Assembly: GCA_002254565.1 (NCBI GenBank)
Contig: NJEG01000032.1
Span: forward strand, 1 to 41,859
Origin: Candidatus Altarchaeales archaeon ex4484_2
GTDB lineage: Archaea; Altiarchaeota; Altiarchaeia; IMC4; QMZM01
Length of the DNA: 41,859 nt
Direction of reading: 5' to 3'
The notes beneath the pieces are model-generated. The model did not search any database. It had not been told where the DNA came from and saw only the letters and a list, made by a program, of their open reading frames with translations. Made by a program: the position numbers and the translations under genes. Position 1 is the stretch's first letter; each line of letters opens with the position of its first letter. Shown here one piece after another: positions 15,887-24,542 of this stretch.

Positions 15887-16906
15887 ATGAAGACCAAGAA
15901 ACTAACGTATTATCTCTTTTTGCTGCTTATTCTTATAGGATTGATGATAGCCCTGGATTTCTTCCTGAAGGCAGAGGGAGGTACCCTGGACGAATACGTG
16001 GATAGCGTCAAGGGGCAATATCTTACTTATCTTCCGAGGGTGATAGGGACATTGATTGTGTTGTTCATGGCCAAGATTTTCATAGACATAATCAGCGCTG
16101 GAATGATGGGTTTCCTGGACAAGATGGGAGATCGGGGCCTGGAGATTATGCGGATATACAGGTACGCTATGTGGGCTCTCACACTTATCCTGGCGATGTC
16201 CATACTCATAGAGGATTTAAGCACCTTCGTGATGTCCATGGGTTTAATCGGTTTCGGTTTGACCTTCGCTTTACAAACCCCGATAAGCTGCTTTGTGGCC
16301 TGGCTGATGATTATGATGAACAAGCCGTATCGGATAAATGATAGAATAAGTGTGGGCAAACGTCTGGAAGGTGATGTCGTGGAAATTACCATATTCTACA
16401 CTCTGCTGAGGGAGGTTAAATCTGGTGGGGCGGAGGTGACCGGCAGACTTATCACATTCCCCAACAACGTCATCCTCACCGAAGAGATAGTGAACTACAC
16501 GCTGGACGTGGAATACATCTGGGATGAGATAAACGTCTCCGTGACCTACGAAAGTGATAGGTTGCTTGCTGAGAAAACAGCCTACGAGTGCGCAAATGAG
16601 GTAATCGGAGATATAATGAAGAACGGGGCCGAGGCTATGAGAAAGATTTCAAGGAAGAGGAGGAGTGCTATAAGCAGGGGCCTCACCAGGTCCATAGCAG
16701 ACAAGCCCCAGATCAGGGTCGAGCTCGCTGATTCAGCTTTCATAGTAGGGGTCAGGTACATCACCCTTGCCAGAAACAGGCGAAAGCTGAGAACCAAAAT
16801 CTACCAGAAAATACTGGACAGCTTCCGGGAAAAAGACAGTATAGGAATAGCCTACCCGCACATGGAAGTAATACGTCACAAAGAAAAATCAACAACTCCC
16901 CCCTAA
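15887..16906 (+). CDS. mscS: Small-conductance mechanosensitive ion channel (MscS family)
   Basis: The 339-residue channel protein opens on membrane tension and releases solutes on osmotic down-shock. It has membrane segments at about residues 8-25, 45-65, 90-107 and 113-143, the last being the pore helix MGLIGFGLTFALQTPISCF. It continues into the beta domain (YRINDRISVGKRLEGDVVEI, RLITFPNNVILTEEIVNYT). An insertion rich in basic residues (ISRKRRSAISRGLTR) occurs around 260-275 in the cytosolic vestibule. The start is just 4 bases after the pth2 stop. Confidence 0.92.
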   Translation: MKTKKLTYYLFLLLILIGLMIALDFFLKAEGGTLDEYVDSVKGQYLTYLPRVIGTLIVLFMAKIFIDIISAGMMGFLDKMGDRGLEIMRIYRYAMWALTLILAMSILIEDLSTFVMSMGLIGFGLTFALQTPISCFVAWLMIMMNKPYRINDRISVGKRLEGDVVEITIFYTLLREVKSGGAEVTGRLITFPNNVILTEEIVNYTLDVEYIWDEINVSVTYESDRLLAEKTAYECANEVIGDIMKNGAEAMRKISRKRRSAISRGLTRSIADKPQIRVELADSAFIVGVRYITLARNRRKLRTKIYQKILDSFREKDSIGIAYPHMEVIRHKEKSTTPP

Positions 16907-16921
16907 AGGGCGGAGCATGAC

Positions 16922-16988
16922 TTACAAAGTCAGTAAGATAGGTATTCATCTGTCCCCTAGAGGGGACAGTATTCTGCCGACTTTGTAA
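16922..16988. terminator. Nested inverted repeat between convergent genes
   Basis: An outer 10-base stem (TTACAAAGTC at 16922-16931 and GACTTTGTAA at 16979-16988) encloses a strong inner hairpin CTGTCCCC-TAGA-GGGGACAG (16950-16969). It lies between the mscS stop and the ribH stop, so it could terminate both, or be a small structured RNA of the hairpin type seen at 2525 and 7625. Confidence 0.55.
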
Positions 16989-16997
16989 TAAAAGAGG

Positions 16998-17504
16998 TCA
17001 GCCTACCTCCATGAAGGAGCCTACATCCGGTAAATCATCGTAGTTATCATCGTCGCCTTCGTCTTCATCGTGTTTTCTCCCGTATCCTGGATTGGCTTGA
17101 AGTATCTTACACATTTTTACCGCTGCCTCAACAGCCCTTTTAGCATACTCCACTCTTTCATGGGCCTCCAGGCGGCTCATGCCTGGTCCAGCAATACCTA
17201 ACCCAACCGGTTTCTCGTATTCCAGCGAGAGATCCGAGATTTTCCTGCTGGCGTGCTGTGCCACAATCTCGTCGTGCTGGGTTTTCCCTTCGATAACAGC
17301 CCCTAAGGCAACCACTCCATTGATATCTTCCTTTTCCAGCATCCTCTTAACAGCCAGGGGCATGTCGAATACTCCTGGAACCCTGATCAATGAGACAACA
17401 CTAGCGTTAAGAAAGCGGGCATGTTCTTTCGCTAACTCAACCATCGCATATGTTATCTCATAATTGAATTCCGCAGCAACAATACCTAACCGGATTCTTG
17501 TCAT
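16998..17504 (-). CDS. ribH: 6,7-dimethyl-8-ribityllumazine synthase
   Basis: Lumazine synthase condenses the ribitylamino-pyrimidinedione with 3,4-dihydroxybutanone phosphate, the penultimate step of riboflavin synthesis. It assembles into icosahedral or pentameric shells. The 168-residue protein has AAEFNYEIT at the start, the substrate motif [29 protein letters not shown] with catalytic His77, and [12 protein letters not shown]. The C-terminal ~25 residues are a very acidic tail ([18 protein letters not shown]), longer than in most homologues. It is monocistronic and divergent from trkA. Confidence 0.95.
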   Translation of the reverse strand: MTRIRLGIVAAEFNYEITYAMVELAKEHARFLNASVVSLIRVPGVFDMPLAVKRMLEKEDINGVVALGAVIEGKTQHDEIVAQHASRKISDLSLEYEKPVGLGIAGPGMSRLEAHERVEYAKRAVEAAVKMCKILQANPGYGRKHDEDEGDDDNYDDLPDVGSFMEVG

Positions 17505-17585
17505 TTTTTGTTGTATACGAAAGTATGAAGTTAAAAATTTCCTCTGGAATTTTTTTTATCTAATCAAGATATATGAGGAAACTAC

Positions 17586-17593
17586 TATAAATA
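17586..17593 (+). promoter_or_regulatory. TATA box upstream of trkA
   Basis: TATAAATA lies 52 bases before the trkA ATG. It would put the transcription start at about 17615 and leave a ~30-base leader. Confidence 0.45.
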
Positions 17594-17644
17594 CGACAAT
17601 TAAACGGTATTTATGGTGGCCTATTCAGTAATATTATACCTGAG

Positions 17645-18271
17645 ATGATAATTATTGTCGGAGCAAATGAGATTGGGGTGAATGTGGCGGTTAGGCTTCT
17701 GAAGGCGGCTATGGATGTAATCATACTGGAACAGAACGAGGTTCTGGCTAAGAGAGTATCTGCGGAATATGATTTCCCGGTCATTACTGGGGATGCCACC
17801 AGACCTCAGGTGTTGAAGAACATCGGAGTGGATAAGGTGGATACTGTTGTGGCATTAACAAGCTCTGATGAGAAAAACCTGATGACCTGTCTCTACGCTA
17901 AAAAACTGGGTGCCAGAAGGGGCATAGCTAAAGTCAACAAGTCCGAGAACCAGCGGATGTTCATGGAGCTGGGAATTGATGTCGCAGTCGCTCCATCGCT
18001 TGTGCTTTCACATTTCTTTGACACAGCGGTTTACGGGTATACTATTGTGGGAACCGAGAAATTCGAGTCAATTTTCGTTGAGATACCAATATTTCACCAG
18101 GGAATGCAATTAGAGTCTCTTAAGAATCATAAAGCAAAGATTGTATCAATATATCGGGAAGAAGATTATTTCACGCCCTGCGAGAGTGATGAGATCCTGC
18201 CCAGGGACATTCTGGTTATCGTTGGGAGCAGGGAGGACTGCAGGAATCTGGCGATAGAAATACTTGGATGA
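17645..18271 (+). CDS. trkA: TrkA-type potassium-transport regulatory protein
   Basis: The 208-residue protein has a TrkA-N (RCK) nucleotide-binding domain: Rossmann start IIIVGANEIGVNVAVRLLKA, acidic end of strand 2 VIILEQNE, ITGDATRPQVLKNIGVDKVD and VALTSSDEKNLMTCLYAKK. A TrkA-C domain covers roughly 145-208 (FESIFVEIPIFHQGM...CESDEILPRDILVIVGS). Such subunits bind NAD(H) or nucleotides and gate cation transporters. The stop lies 5 bases before the ATG of the adjacent CPA2 antiporter gene, so it probably regulates that protein. Confidence 0.92.
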   Translation: MIIIVGANEIGVNVAVRLLKAAMDVIILEQNEVLAKRVSAEYDFPVITGDATRPQVLKNIGVDKVDTVVALTSSDEKNLMTCLYAKKLGARRGIAKVNKSENQRMFMELGIDVAVAPSLVLSHFFDTAVYGYTIVGTEKFESIFVEIPIFHQGMQLESLKNHKAKIVSIYREEDYFTPCESDEILPRDILVIVGSREDCRNLAIEILG

Positions 18272-18275
18272 TACC

Positions 18276-19556
18276 ATGAACTTGCTTTTACTTTTCCTGA
18301 TAATTCTGGGAGCTGCCTTCATCGCGCCGGTTATTACAAAAAAGATACATGTCCCCGAGGTAACTGGCATAATAGTATTCGGCATAATTCTTGGAGGATA
18401 TGGTCTGATGCCGGCAATAGGCCACCCGGAATATGCCATAATTGCAGTCAACAGGGGGGGTGCGCCGCTTTCCTCCGTGGATGTTGATGAACTCAATGAT
18501 ACGCAGTTGAAGTTCGGGGAGATGCTGAATGAACTGGCTAACCTGGGTCTGATCTTTCTTATGTTTCTAGCCGGCCTTGAGATGGACTTAAAGCAGGTAA
18601 AGGACGATTTGAAGGAGACGGTGATGCTCGGTTTAATGACCTTTATCGTTCCATTCATTTCAGGTTTTTTGCTGGCTGAGTTCTTTCAGCTGGGGTTTAA
18701 TGTATCTCTCCTGGTTGGAGTAATACTCTCAACGACATCTATTGGGGTGGTATTGCCCGTACTCAAAAAACTCGAGTTGATACGCACGCGGATAGGTAGT
18801 CTGGTGATTGGTTCAGCGACTATAGACGATGTTTTGAGCATGATTTCGTTAGCTGTTTTATTGAAACTGTTTTTATCTCCTGCAGGTGGTCAGGGCATAG
18901 TCCAGTTTATTATCATAATAGCCTTGTTTTTCATATCAGCCTTTTATCTTACCCCTAAGTTCGCCGAGTTACTACTTAACCGGCCTAAGATGATGGTTTC
19001 CATTGAGGCAGAAACCCGGTTTATGATCATTGTCATGTTGTTCATCGTGCTCATCTCAGAGGAGCTGCAACTCCACGGCATAGTTGGGGCATTCCTGGCT
19101 GGGCTGGCTTTCTCGGAGTCGGTGAAAACCGGCTGGTTTATTGAGAAAATAAACGCCATAGGCTATGGTTTCTTCATACCGATATTCTTTTTCATGGTCG
19201 GTGCCAAGACAGATCTTGGGGTGTTCTTCCTTCTGCAGGAGAAGCTGATATTCGCTCTCTTCCTGATTATCGTGGCTATACTTTCCAAGTTTGTTGGAGC
19301 ATTCATCGTGGGTAAACTCATCGGGTTAGGTAACAAAGAAATCATAGGTATCTCTTTTTCCATGATAACTAGGCTGGCTGTTGGTTTAGCGGCTGCGAAT
19401 GTGGCCTTGGAGAATGGGCTGATTGATACATCAATATTCTCCTCTTTTGTGTTGCTGGCTACATTAACTACCTTGATGACCCCTCCCTTAACGAGGATGT
19501 TTCTCCATAGGGAGGATAAGATTGAGGGTGTTATGTTTCGGGGGAATGAAAAATAA
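18276..19556 (+). CDS. CPA2-family cation/proton antiporter (KefB/NapA-like)
   Basis: This is a 426-residue membrane protein with about 12 hydrophobic segments. It starts MNLLLLFLIILGAAFIAPVI; a TTG at 18264 would overlap trkA. CPA2 motifs are KIHVPEVTGIIVFGIILG, LGLIFLMFLAGLEMDL, STTSIGVVLPVL, SATIDDVLSMI (an Asp pair position) and LHGIVGAFLAGLAFSE. No RCK domain is attached, which fits the separate TrkA protein encoded just upstream. It probably exchanges Na+ or K+ for H+. The pair forms an operon. Confidence 0.92.
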   Translation: MNLLLLFLIILGAAFIAPVITKKIHVPEVTGIIVFGIILGGYGLMPAIGHPEYAIIAVNRGGAPLSSVDVDELNDTQLKFGEMLNELANLGLIFLMFLAGLEMDLKQVKDDLKETVMLGLMTFIVPFISGFLLAEFFQLGFNVSLLVGVILSTTSIGVVLPVLKKLELIRTRIGSLVIGSATIDDVLSMISLAVLLKLFLSPAGGQGIVQFIIIIALFFISAFYLTPKFAELLLNRPKMMVSIEAETRFMIIVMLFIVLISEELQLHGIVGAFLAGLAFSESVKTGWFIEKINAIGYGFFIPIFFFMVGAKTDLGVFFLLQEKLIFALFLIIVAILSKFVGAFIVGKLIGLGNKEIIGISFSMITRLAVGLAAANVALENGLIDTSIFSSFVLLATLTTLMTPPLTRMFLHREDKIEGVMFRGNEK

Positions 19557-19559
19557 AGG

Positions 19560-19567
19560 TTTTTTTT
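19560..19567 (+). terminator. Poly-T terminator after the antiporter gene
   Basis: A run of eight T follows four bases after the stop codon of the antiporter gene, in the gap before the convergent gene at 19617. Confidence 0.45.
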
Positions 19568-19616
19568 AAACGGTAAAGAGAAAGTATCTCGTGGCTTCCT
19601 TTCAGGTGGATGATCC

Positions 19617-20657
19617 CTAGGTTTTTTGTTTCTCCTCTAGCACGGTTACTCGATTCTCCATCTCATTTATTCTGGCTTCTATTTCTATAAGCCGTTTCTG
19701 CTGGTCCCGGACTATTTCGCGGAAGCTTTCCTCGTCCAGCTTTCTTTTACGGAACTTGAACTGCGCCAGCTTCATCATCTCCTCAACGCTTTTTTTCTCG
19801 TCCTGCAGTCTCTTCAACTCCATACCGTAGTCCTCGGAGGGGGGTGGCAGCAGGGATTCTGTTTTGTTTTTACCTCTCAGGAACCTCTGAATCAGAAGCA
19901 TTAATACGATAAAAAACAGGATGATTATGAACCCAGCCAGCAGAAGAATGATGATGGATGAGTCGTCTCCTTTGTTTTTATCATCTGTTACTGGCTCATT
20001 TTGGCATTCATCAACCCTGAAAGCGCATTTCTGGCTGCAGCACACTCCATACAGGTTGTATTCGTCGGCAATTTCTGCGGGTATCTCACATCTTTTGTTG
20101 TCTGGTATGCCTAGGCAGGACAGGACCTCAATTCTCTCCTGCAGGTCAGATACTGAAACAGTATCCTCTGCATATGCAGGTTTTGGTTCAGGTTCAACAT
20201 GTCCGATTTCTGTTCCAGGCTTAATCTTGTCGAATATTGGTTCAGATATAATCTCGTCACAGTCTCTTATCCCGAAGTAACACATGCTGTCACAGCATCG
20301 TCCCTCAAGCGTATTCCCTCTATCGCTGATGATGCATTTCTCGTTTTGTTCCTTGCTAAAGCATAGCATTTCTTTGACGATGTTGGCTACGGGCTCCAGA
20401 TCTGGGGGTTGTTCCTCTCTACAGTTACTCACCTCTCTTTTGCATTTACCGTCGCAGCACACTCCCCTGATATTGTCTTTTAGGGGTTCTGCCACATTAC
20501 ATCTCTCTCCTCTCTTAACTCCTTCACAGAATCTCTTCAGCAGGTAGTCTTCCAGCATGTTGTCGTAGAATTTATAGTCTAGCATAGCGTTGTTGTTTGA
20601 GGCGTACGCGCTGGACAACAGACATGCTACGGCTAATGCAAGGATTGTTTTTTTCAT
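19617..20657 (-). CDS. Membrane-anchored secreted protein with three Cys-rich repeats
   Basis: The 346-residue protein has a signal peptide (MKKTILALAVACLLSSAYA). Three repeats of ~45 residues follow, each with six cysteines in the order C, C, CC, C, C: the cores are GVCCDGKC, GRCCDSMC and GVCCSQKC, at roughly 42-80, 95-133 and 180-220. A membrane helix (IIILLLAGFIIILFFIVLML) and a cytosolic tail of ~100 residues follow. The tail is strongly coiled-coil and contains KFRKRKLDEESFREI and KRLIEIEARINEME, like the tails of other archaeal membrane proteins. Disulfide-bonded extracellular knots are likely. Ligand and role are unknown. Confidence 0.8.
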   Translation of the reverse strand: MKKTILALAVACLLSSAYASNNNAMLDYKFYDNMLEDYLLKRFCEGVKRGERCNVAEPLKDNIRGVCCDGKCKREVSNCREEQPPDLEPVANIVKEMLCFSKEQNEKCIISDRGNTLEGRCCDSMCYFGIRDCDEIISEPIFDKIKPGTEIGHVEPEPKPAYAEDTVSVSDLQERIEVLSCLGIPDNKRCEIPAEIADEYNLYGVCCSQKCAFRVDECQNEPVTDDKNKGDDSSIIILLLAGFIIILFFIVLMLLIQRFLRGKNKTESLLPPPSEDYGMELKRLQDEKKSVEEMMKLAQFKFRKRKLDEESFREIVRDQQKRLIEIEARINEMENRVTVLEEKQKT

Positions 20658-20725
20658 CTCAACTTGTTAACTTATTTCTTCTTGCTACTATTTAATCTTT
20701 ATTGTCTCCCACGTAATCATTTAAC

Positions 20726-21358
20726 ATGAACAAGTATGTGATCCGGGGTCTTAAGAAGCTTTTCAGTCTGACGAAGACAAAAAACCGGCTGGCAGTAGAT
20801 CATGGCACCATTGAAACTAAACCCACTCCTATTCCTCTCGTGAAATATTTGTCTGGGGAGAGCATTGACTCCGTTCAGGGATGTATTGATTATGCTGGGG
20901 AATTAAGGGATAATGTTAAACTGAATAATCCGGAGAGTATTGCATCCACCACCCTGCAGTTGATGGACATAATCGAGGGTGTGAAGTATGGTTTCGAGCC
21001 CCCTGAGTTGATGGCAAACATTAACCCCTTAAGGTTCCAGATTCTGGAGAGTAAAGCGATAAAAGAGGATGAAATAGTTAATCTGTTGATTATGACCGAG
21101 TCCGCTTCCGAGGGCTTGAATCTCTACGTGGGATCCAACCCCCCTAAGGGAACGCTTTATTTAAGCGGTGTGCCCACATCTATTGCGGTATTTGTTGATT
21201 ACGCGTTTTGTTCGAATTATTTCTCCAAGGGTCTTTTTTTGCGTAACGTGTCTTCTGTTTTGGGCAGGCAGACGTTGATCAATAACGTCATACACTTTTC
21301 TCTTGGTGTTTATGGGGCGAAGATGTATCATGAAAGGAGTGTATTGCCTGGTGATTGA
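20726..21358 (+). CDS. Hypothetical soluble protein
   Basis: This 210-residue protein starts ATG 20726 and has a normal amino-acid mix, no signal peptide and no clear membrane segment. A basic N-terminus (YVIRGLKKLFSLTKTKNR) is followed by a mostly helical, then mixed alpha/beta region (EGLNLYVGSNPPKGTLYLSG). I do not recognise the family. The next gene, a DUF123 protein, starts 29 bases before its stop, so the two are translationally coupled. Divergent promoters must lie in the 68-base gap upstream. Confidence 0.75.
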   Translation: MNKYVIRGLKKLFSLTKTKNRLAVDHGTIETKPTPIPLVKYLSGESIDSVQGCIDYAGELRDNVKLNNPESIASTTLQLMDIIEGVKYGFEPPELMANINPLRFQILESKAIKEDEIVNLLIMTESASEGLNLYVGSNPPKGTLYLSGVPTSIAVFVDYAFCSNYFSKGLFLRNVSSVLGRQTLINNVIHFSLGVYGAKMYHERSVLPGD

Positions 21359-21761
21359 GCTGAAGGGGGGCATGGATGTCTCTGTGGGTTGTCTTGGTGT
21401 TCTGGGATTCCGTAAGGGATTCTATGTATATGTTGGCTCTGCATTGAATTCTTTGGAGTCTAGGGTGGGGCGGCATTTACGTGTAGAGAAAAAGAGGTTC
21501 TGGCATATCGACTACCTTTTAGAGCATGCGGTGGTGGTTGATGTTGTGTATGCTGAATCATCCGGGAGGGTGGAGTGCGGTATTGCGGAAAGGATTAACC
21601 GGAAACTTATGCCTATACCTGGATTCGGCTGCAGCGACTGCGGTTGCGGTTCACATCTATTCTATTCTTCCGGAATTGAAGAGGCTAAAGAGGCGATTAA
21701 GGAAGCATTCACTGGTGTGGGATTAAAACCCCAAACCACTATATTTAAAGCCTCATTATAG
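21330..21761 (+). CDS. DUF123 GIY-YIG-like nuclease-family protein
   Basis: The ATG at 21330 gives 143 residues, MKGVYCLVIELKGG. The protein carries the DUF123/COG1833 pattern: GFYVYVGSALNSLESRVGRH (the degenerate GIY-YIG core), FWHIDYLLEHA, and a C-terminal Cys motif GFGCSDCGCGSHLFY that could bind a metal. Archaeal homologues are predicted endonucleases of unknown substrate. A start nine codons upstream is possible but not conserved-looking. It overlaps the preceding gene by 29 bases and precedes asd by 16. Confidence 0.9.
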   Translation: MKGVYCLVIELKGGMDVSVGCLGVLGFRKGFYVYVGSALNSLESRVGRHLRVEKKRFWHIDYLLEHAVVVDVVYAESSGRVECGIAERINRKLMPIPGFGCSDCGCGSHLFYSSGIEEAKEAIKEAFTGVGLKPQTTIFKASL

Positions 21762-21777
21762 ATAGTTTATTCGCAGG

Positions 21778-22830
21778 ATGAAGCTTAAAGCGGGCATTAT
21801 CGGGGCCACCGGCATGGTGGGTCAGCGTTTTATTGAGTTGCTAAGGGACCATCCTTTTTTCGAGGTCTCGGCTTTGATGGCATCTGAGCGTAGCGCGGGC
21901 AAGAAATACGGGGAAGCTGCTTCATGGTATCTTACCAGCCCCATACCAGAGGATATATCAGAGATGGAGGTGCAGTTAATCGACACCAAGGCAGCTGAGG
22001 AAAACGGTGTCGATATTATTTTCTCGGCTATTCCTTCGTCTATTGCCAGGGAGGTGGAGGGGTCTTTCGCAAAGAATTATCCTGTGTTCTCGAACACAGC
22101 CACCTATCGGATGGAGGGGGACATACCGCTTCTTGTGCCGGAGGTGAACCCGGAACACTTCAGTCTCATTGATTTCCAGAGAAAAAACAGGGGGTGGGGT
22201 GGTTTCATCGCAACCAACCCTAATTGCTCAACCATCGGCTTGGTTATTCCATTAAAACCGTTATACGATAGTTTAGGCATCAAATCAGTTAACGTTGCCA
22301 CCATGCAGGCCTTATCTGGGGCGGGATACTCTGGTGTGCCCTCGATGGCTGTCTTAGATAACATGCTCCCCTACATTGGGGGCGAGGAGGGTAAGCTGGA
22401 GTCCGAGCCCGCTAAGATTCTAGGGGAGTTGGATGGTAGCAATATCGAATATGCTGGTTTCCCAATATTCGCTTCCTGCAACAGGGTGATGGTCCGAGAC
22501 GGCCATACTGAGTCTGTTTTTATAGAGCTAGAAAATGATTTCTCGGTTGATGAGGTAAGGGATGTGTTATCTTCCTTCAGGGGTCTGCCGCAGGAGCTTA
22601 AGCTGCCGTCCGCCCCAGAGAATCCCATAGTGGTATTCGAAAGCGAGGATAGGCCGCAGCCCTTCTTCGACCGCAACCTGGGGGGTGGTATGAGTGTTTC
22701 TGTGGGGCGGATTAGAAAGCAAGATGAGAGGAAACTCAAGTTCACTTGCCTGAGCCACAACACCATCAGGGGTGCTGCCGGTGCGAGCATCCTGAACGCG
22801 GAGCTGGCCCTAAAGAAGGAAATAATCTAG
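21778..22830 (+). CDS. asd: Aspartate-semialdehyde dehydrogenase
   Basis: Asd reduces aspartyl phosphate to aspartate semialdehyde for Lys, Thr, Met and Ile synthesis. The 350-residue protein has the NADP-binding start GIIGATGMVGQRFIELL, the catalytic Cys150 in TNPNCSTIGLVIPL, GAGYSGVPS and NRVMVRDGHTESV. The length and motif spacing fit the archaeal/fungal type. It is followed by an Lrp-family regulator and an aminotransferase, which suggests amino-acid control of this stretch. Confidence 0.96.
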   Translation: MKLKAGIIGATGMVGQRFIELLRDHPFFEVSALMASERSAGKKYGEAASWYLTSPIPEDISEMEVQLIDTKAAEENGVDIIFSAIPSSIAREVEGSFAKNYPVFSNTATYRMEGDIPLLVPEVNPEHFSLIDFQRKNRGWGGFIATNPNCSTIGLVIPLKPLYDSLGIKSVNVATMQALSGAGYSGVPSMAVLDNMLPYIGGEEGKLESEPAKILGELDGSNIEYAGFPIFASCNRVMVRDGHTESVFIELENDFSVDEVRDVLSSFRGLPQELKLPSAPENPIVVFESEDRPQPFFDRNLGGGMSVSVGRIRKQDERKLKFTCLSHNTIRGAAGASILNAELALKKEII

Positions 22831-22851
22831 TGTTTTTTCTCTATGGCGGGG

Positions 22852-22866
22852 GAGATATATAATCTC
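22852..22866. promoter_or_regulatory. Palindrome over the TATA region of the Lrp gene
   Basis: GAGAT-ATATA-ATCTC is a perfect 5+5+5 inverted repeat ending 22 bases before the Lrp ATG and containing the likely TATA box (ATATATAAT). Lrp/AsnC proteins often bind such sites and repress their own genes, so autoregulation is a reasonable inference. Confidence 0.5.
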
Positions 22867-22888
22867 TCACATATAATTAACCCATAAA

Positions 22889-23377
22889 ATGGACGATATT
22901 GACTGGAAAATCCTTGAGCTGCTGGGAGATGATGCGAGAATCCCTGTAAAGGATATGGCAACCATGCTGGAGCTGGGGGGGAAGGAGATAAGTGACAGAG
23001 TCAAGAAACTTAAAAAGAGGAAAATCATCAGGGGATTCAAGACCAGCGTAAACTGGAAGAAGGCCGGCAAACGCATGGCTTCCGCTATCATTCAGGTTAA
23101 GGTTACTCCACAGGAGAGATCTGGTTTCTCAGCTATCTGCAAGGAGATATCCAAGGACCATAGAGTGAAGGATGTATTGGTTGTTACTGGAGAATATGAT
23201 TTGATTATTTTCGTGGAGGGTGGGGACATGGAGGATTTAAGCAATTTCGTTACGGAGAAGCTAGCCCCCAAAAGGGATGTCACTGGAACGTACACCCACA
23301 TGGTCCTGGAGGAATACAAAAGAGATGGAGTGGAGTGCTTTGACGAGGAAAACAAGAGACTGAAGGTCAGCTTATAA
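22889..23377 (+). CDS. Lrp/AsnC-family transcription regulator
   Basis: The 162-residue protein has an N-terminal helix-turn-helix (DIDWKILELLGDDARIPVKD, then GGKEISDRVKKLKKRKIIRGF) and a C-terminal RAM/ligand domain (SAIIQVKVTPQERSGF, VLVVTGEYDLIIFVEGGDMEDL). Such proteins form dimers or octamers and sense amino acids. It lies between asd and an aminotransferase, 10 bases before the latter, which suggests it controls amino-acid metabolism. A palindrome over its own promoter suggests autoregulation. Confidence 0.92.
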   Translation: MDDIDWKILELLGDDARIPVKDMATMLELGGKEISDRVKKLKKRKIIRGFKTSVNWKKAGKRMASAIIQVKVTPQERSGFSAICKEISKDHRVKDVLVVTGEYDLIIFVEGGDMEDLSNFVTEKLAPKRDVTGTYTHMVLEEYKRDGVECFDEENKRLKVSL

Positions 23378-23387
23378 TTCTGTAAAG

Positions 23388-24542
23388 ATGATATCCAAGA
23401 GAGTGAGGGATTTTCCTTTTTCAGGGATACGGGAGTTTTTCGAGCTCGTGCAGAAAGCAGAGGATGTGATCAGCCTGGGGGTTGGTGAGCCTGATTTCCC
23501 CACACCCGAGCACATCAAGGATGCCGGAATCAGGGCGATAGAAAACAACCACACATCCTATACATCAAACTATGGCCTGCCTGAGCTTAGGGAGTCTATT
23601 GCCGCTAAACTGAGGGAACAGAATAATGTCGAAGTCGACCCCGAAACAGAGGTCCTCATAACTTCCGGGGTGAGCGAGGCACTTGATTTAGCCCTGCGCG
23701 CAATAATCAACCCGGGGGATGAGGTCATCATACACGAGCCGTCTTATGTGTCCTATAGGGCTAGCATCTGGTTCTCTGGCGGCAGCCCTGTTGAGGTTTC
23801 AACCAGAGAGGATAACGGTTTCAGGGTTCAGCCGGAGGATTTAAGGGATGCGATATCAGATAAGACGAAGGCCTTGCTTATTGCATCACCCAACAATCCC
23901 ACAGGTTCTGTGTTGAGGAGAAGGGATTTGGAGGAAATCAGCGATATCGCAGTAGAAAACGATCTCCTGGTTTTATCGGATGAAATCTATGAATACATGA
24001 TATACGACAAAGAGAAACACTACTCTATCGGCTCCCTGAACGGTATGGGAGATAGGACTATCACCCTGAACGGCTATTCAAAGGCCTTCTCCTGTACCGG
24101 TTGGCGCATGGGTTATGCGGCCGGCAGGAAGGACTACATAGAGTCTATGATGAAGATTCACCAGTACACGATGCTCTGCGCTCCATCCATAGCCCAGTAC
24201 GCCCTACTTACCGCCTTCGAGCATATGGATAGTGTTGAGAGGATGGTGCGCAGCTATGACACAAGACGAAGGCTTTTGGTGGATGGGCTGAATTCCCTGC
24301 CTGATGTCTCCTGCATTAAACCGAAGGGTGCGTTTTATGCATTCCCCAACATAACGAAAACGGGATTCTCATCCAGGGAGTTCGCTGAGAAACTCTTAGC
24401 TGATGCGGGGGTTGCTGTGGTCCCCGGCGATACATTCGGCGCATCAGGGGAGGGTTATGTCAGATGCTGTTACGCCGCCTCCAGGGAGGACTTATCCGAG
24501 GCTTTGGAGAGGATGGATTCTTTCCTTACGAAACAAAAATGA
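23388..24542 (+). CDS. PLP-dependent class I aminotransferase (aspartate/aromatic type)
   Basis: The 384-residue fold-type I aminotransferase starts [18 protein letters not shown] and [19 protein letters not shown] contacts visible are [20 protein letters not shown] and the Schiff-base Lys232 in [15 protein letters not shown]. The C-terminal carboxylate-binding Arg is in GYVRCCYA. It groups by motif with archaeal AspAT-like enzymes; the exact amino donor is not readable. Its TGA overlaps the leuS ATG (ATGA). Confidence 0.93.
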   Translation: MISKRVRDFPFSGIREFFELVQKAEDVISLGVGEPDFPTPEHIKDAGIRAIENNHTSYTSNYGLPELRESIAAKLREQNNVEVDPETEVLITSGVSEALDLALRAIINPGDEVIIHEPSYVSYRASIWFSGGSPVEVSTREDNGFRVQPEDLRDAISDKTKALLIASPNNPTGSVLRRRDLEEISDIAVENDLLVLSDEIYEYMIYDKEKHYSIGSLNGMGDRTITLNGYSKAFSCTGWRMGYAAGRKDYIESMMKIHQYTMLCAPSIAQYALLTAFEHMDSVERMVRSYDTRRRLLVDGLNSLPDVSCIKPKGAFYAFPNITKTGFSSREFAEKLLADAGVAVVPGDTFGASGEGYVRCCYAASREDLSEALERMDSFLTKQK

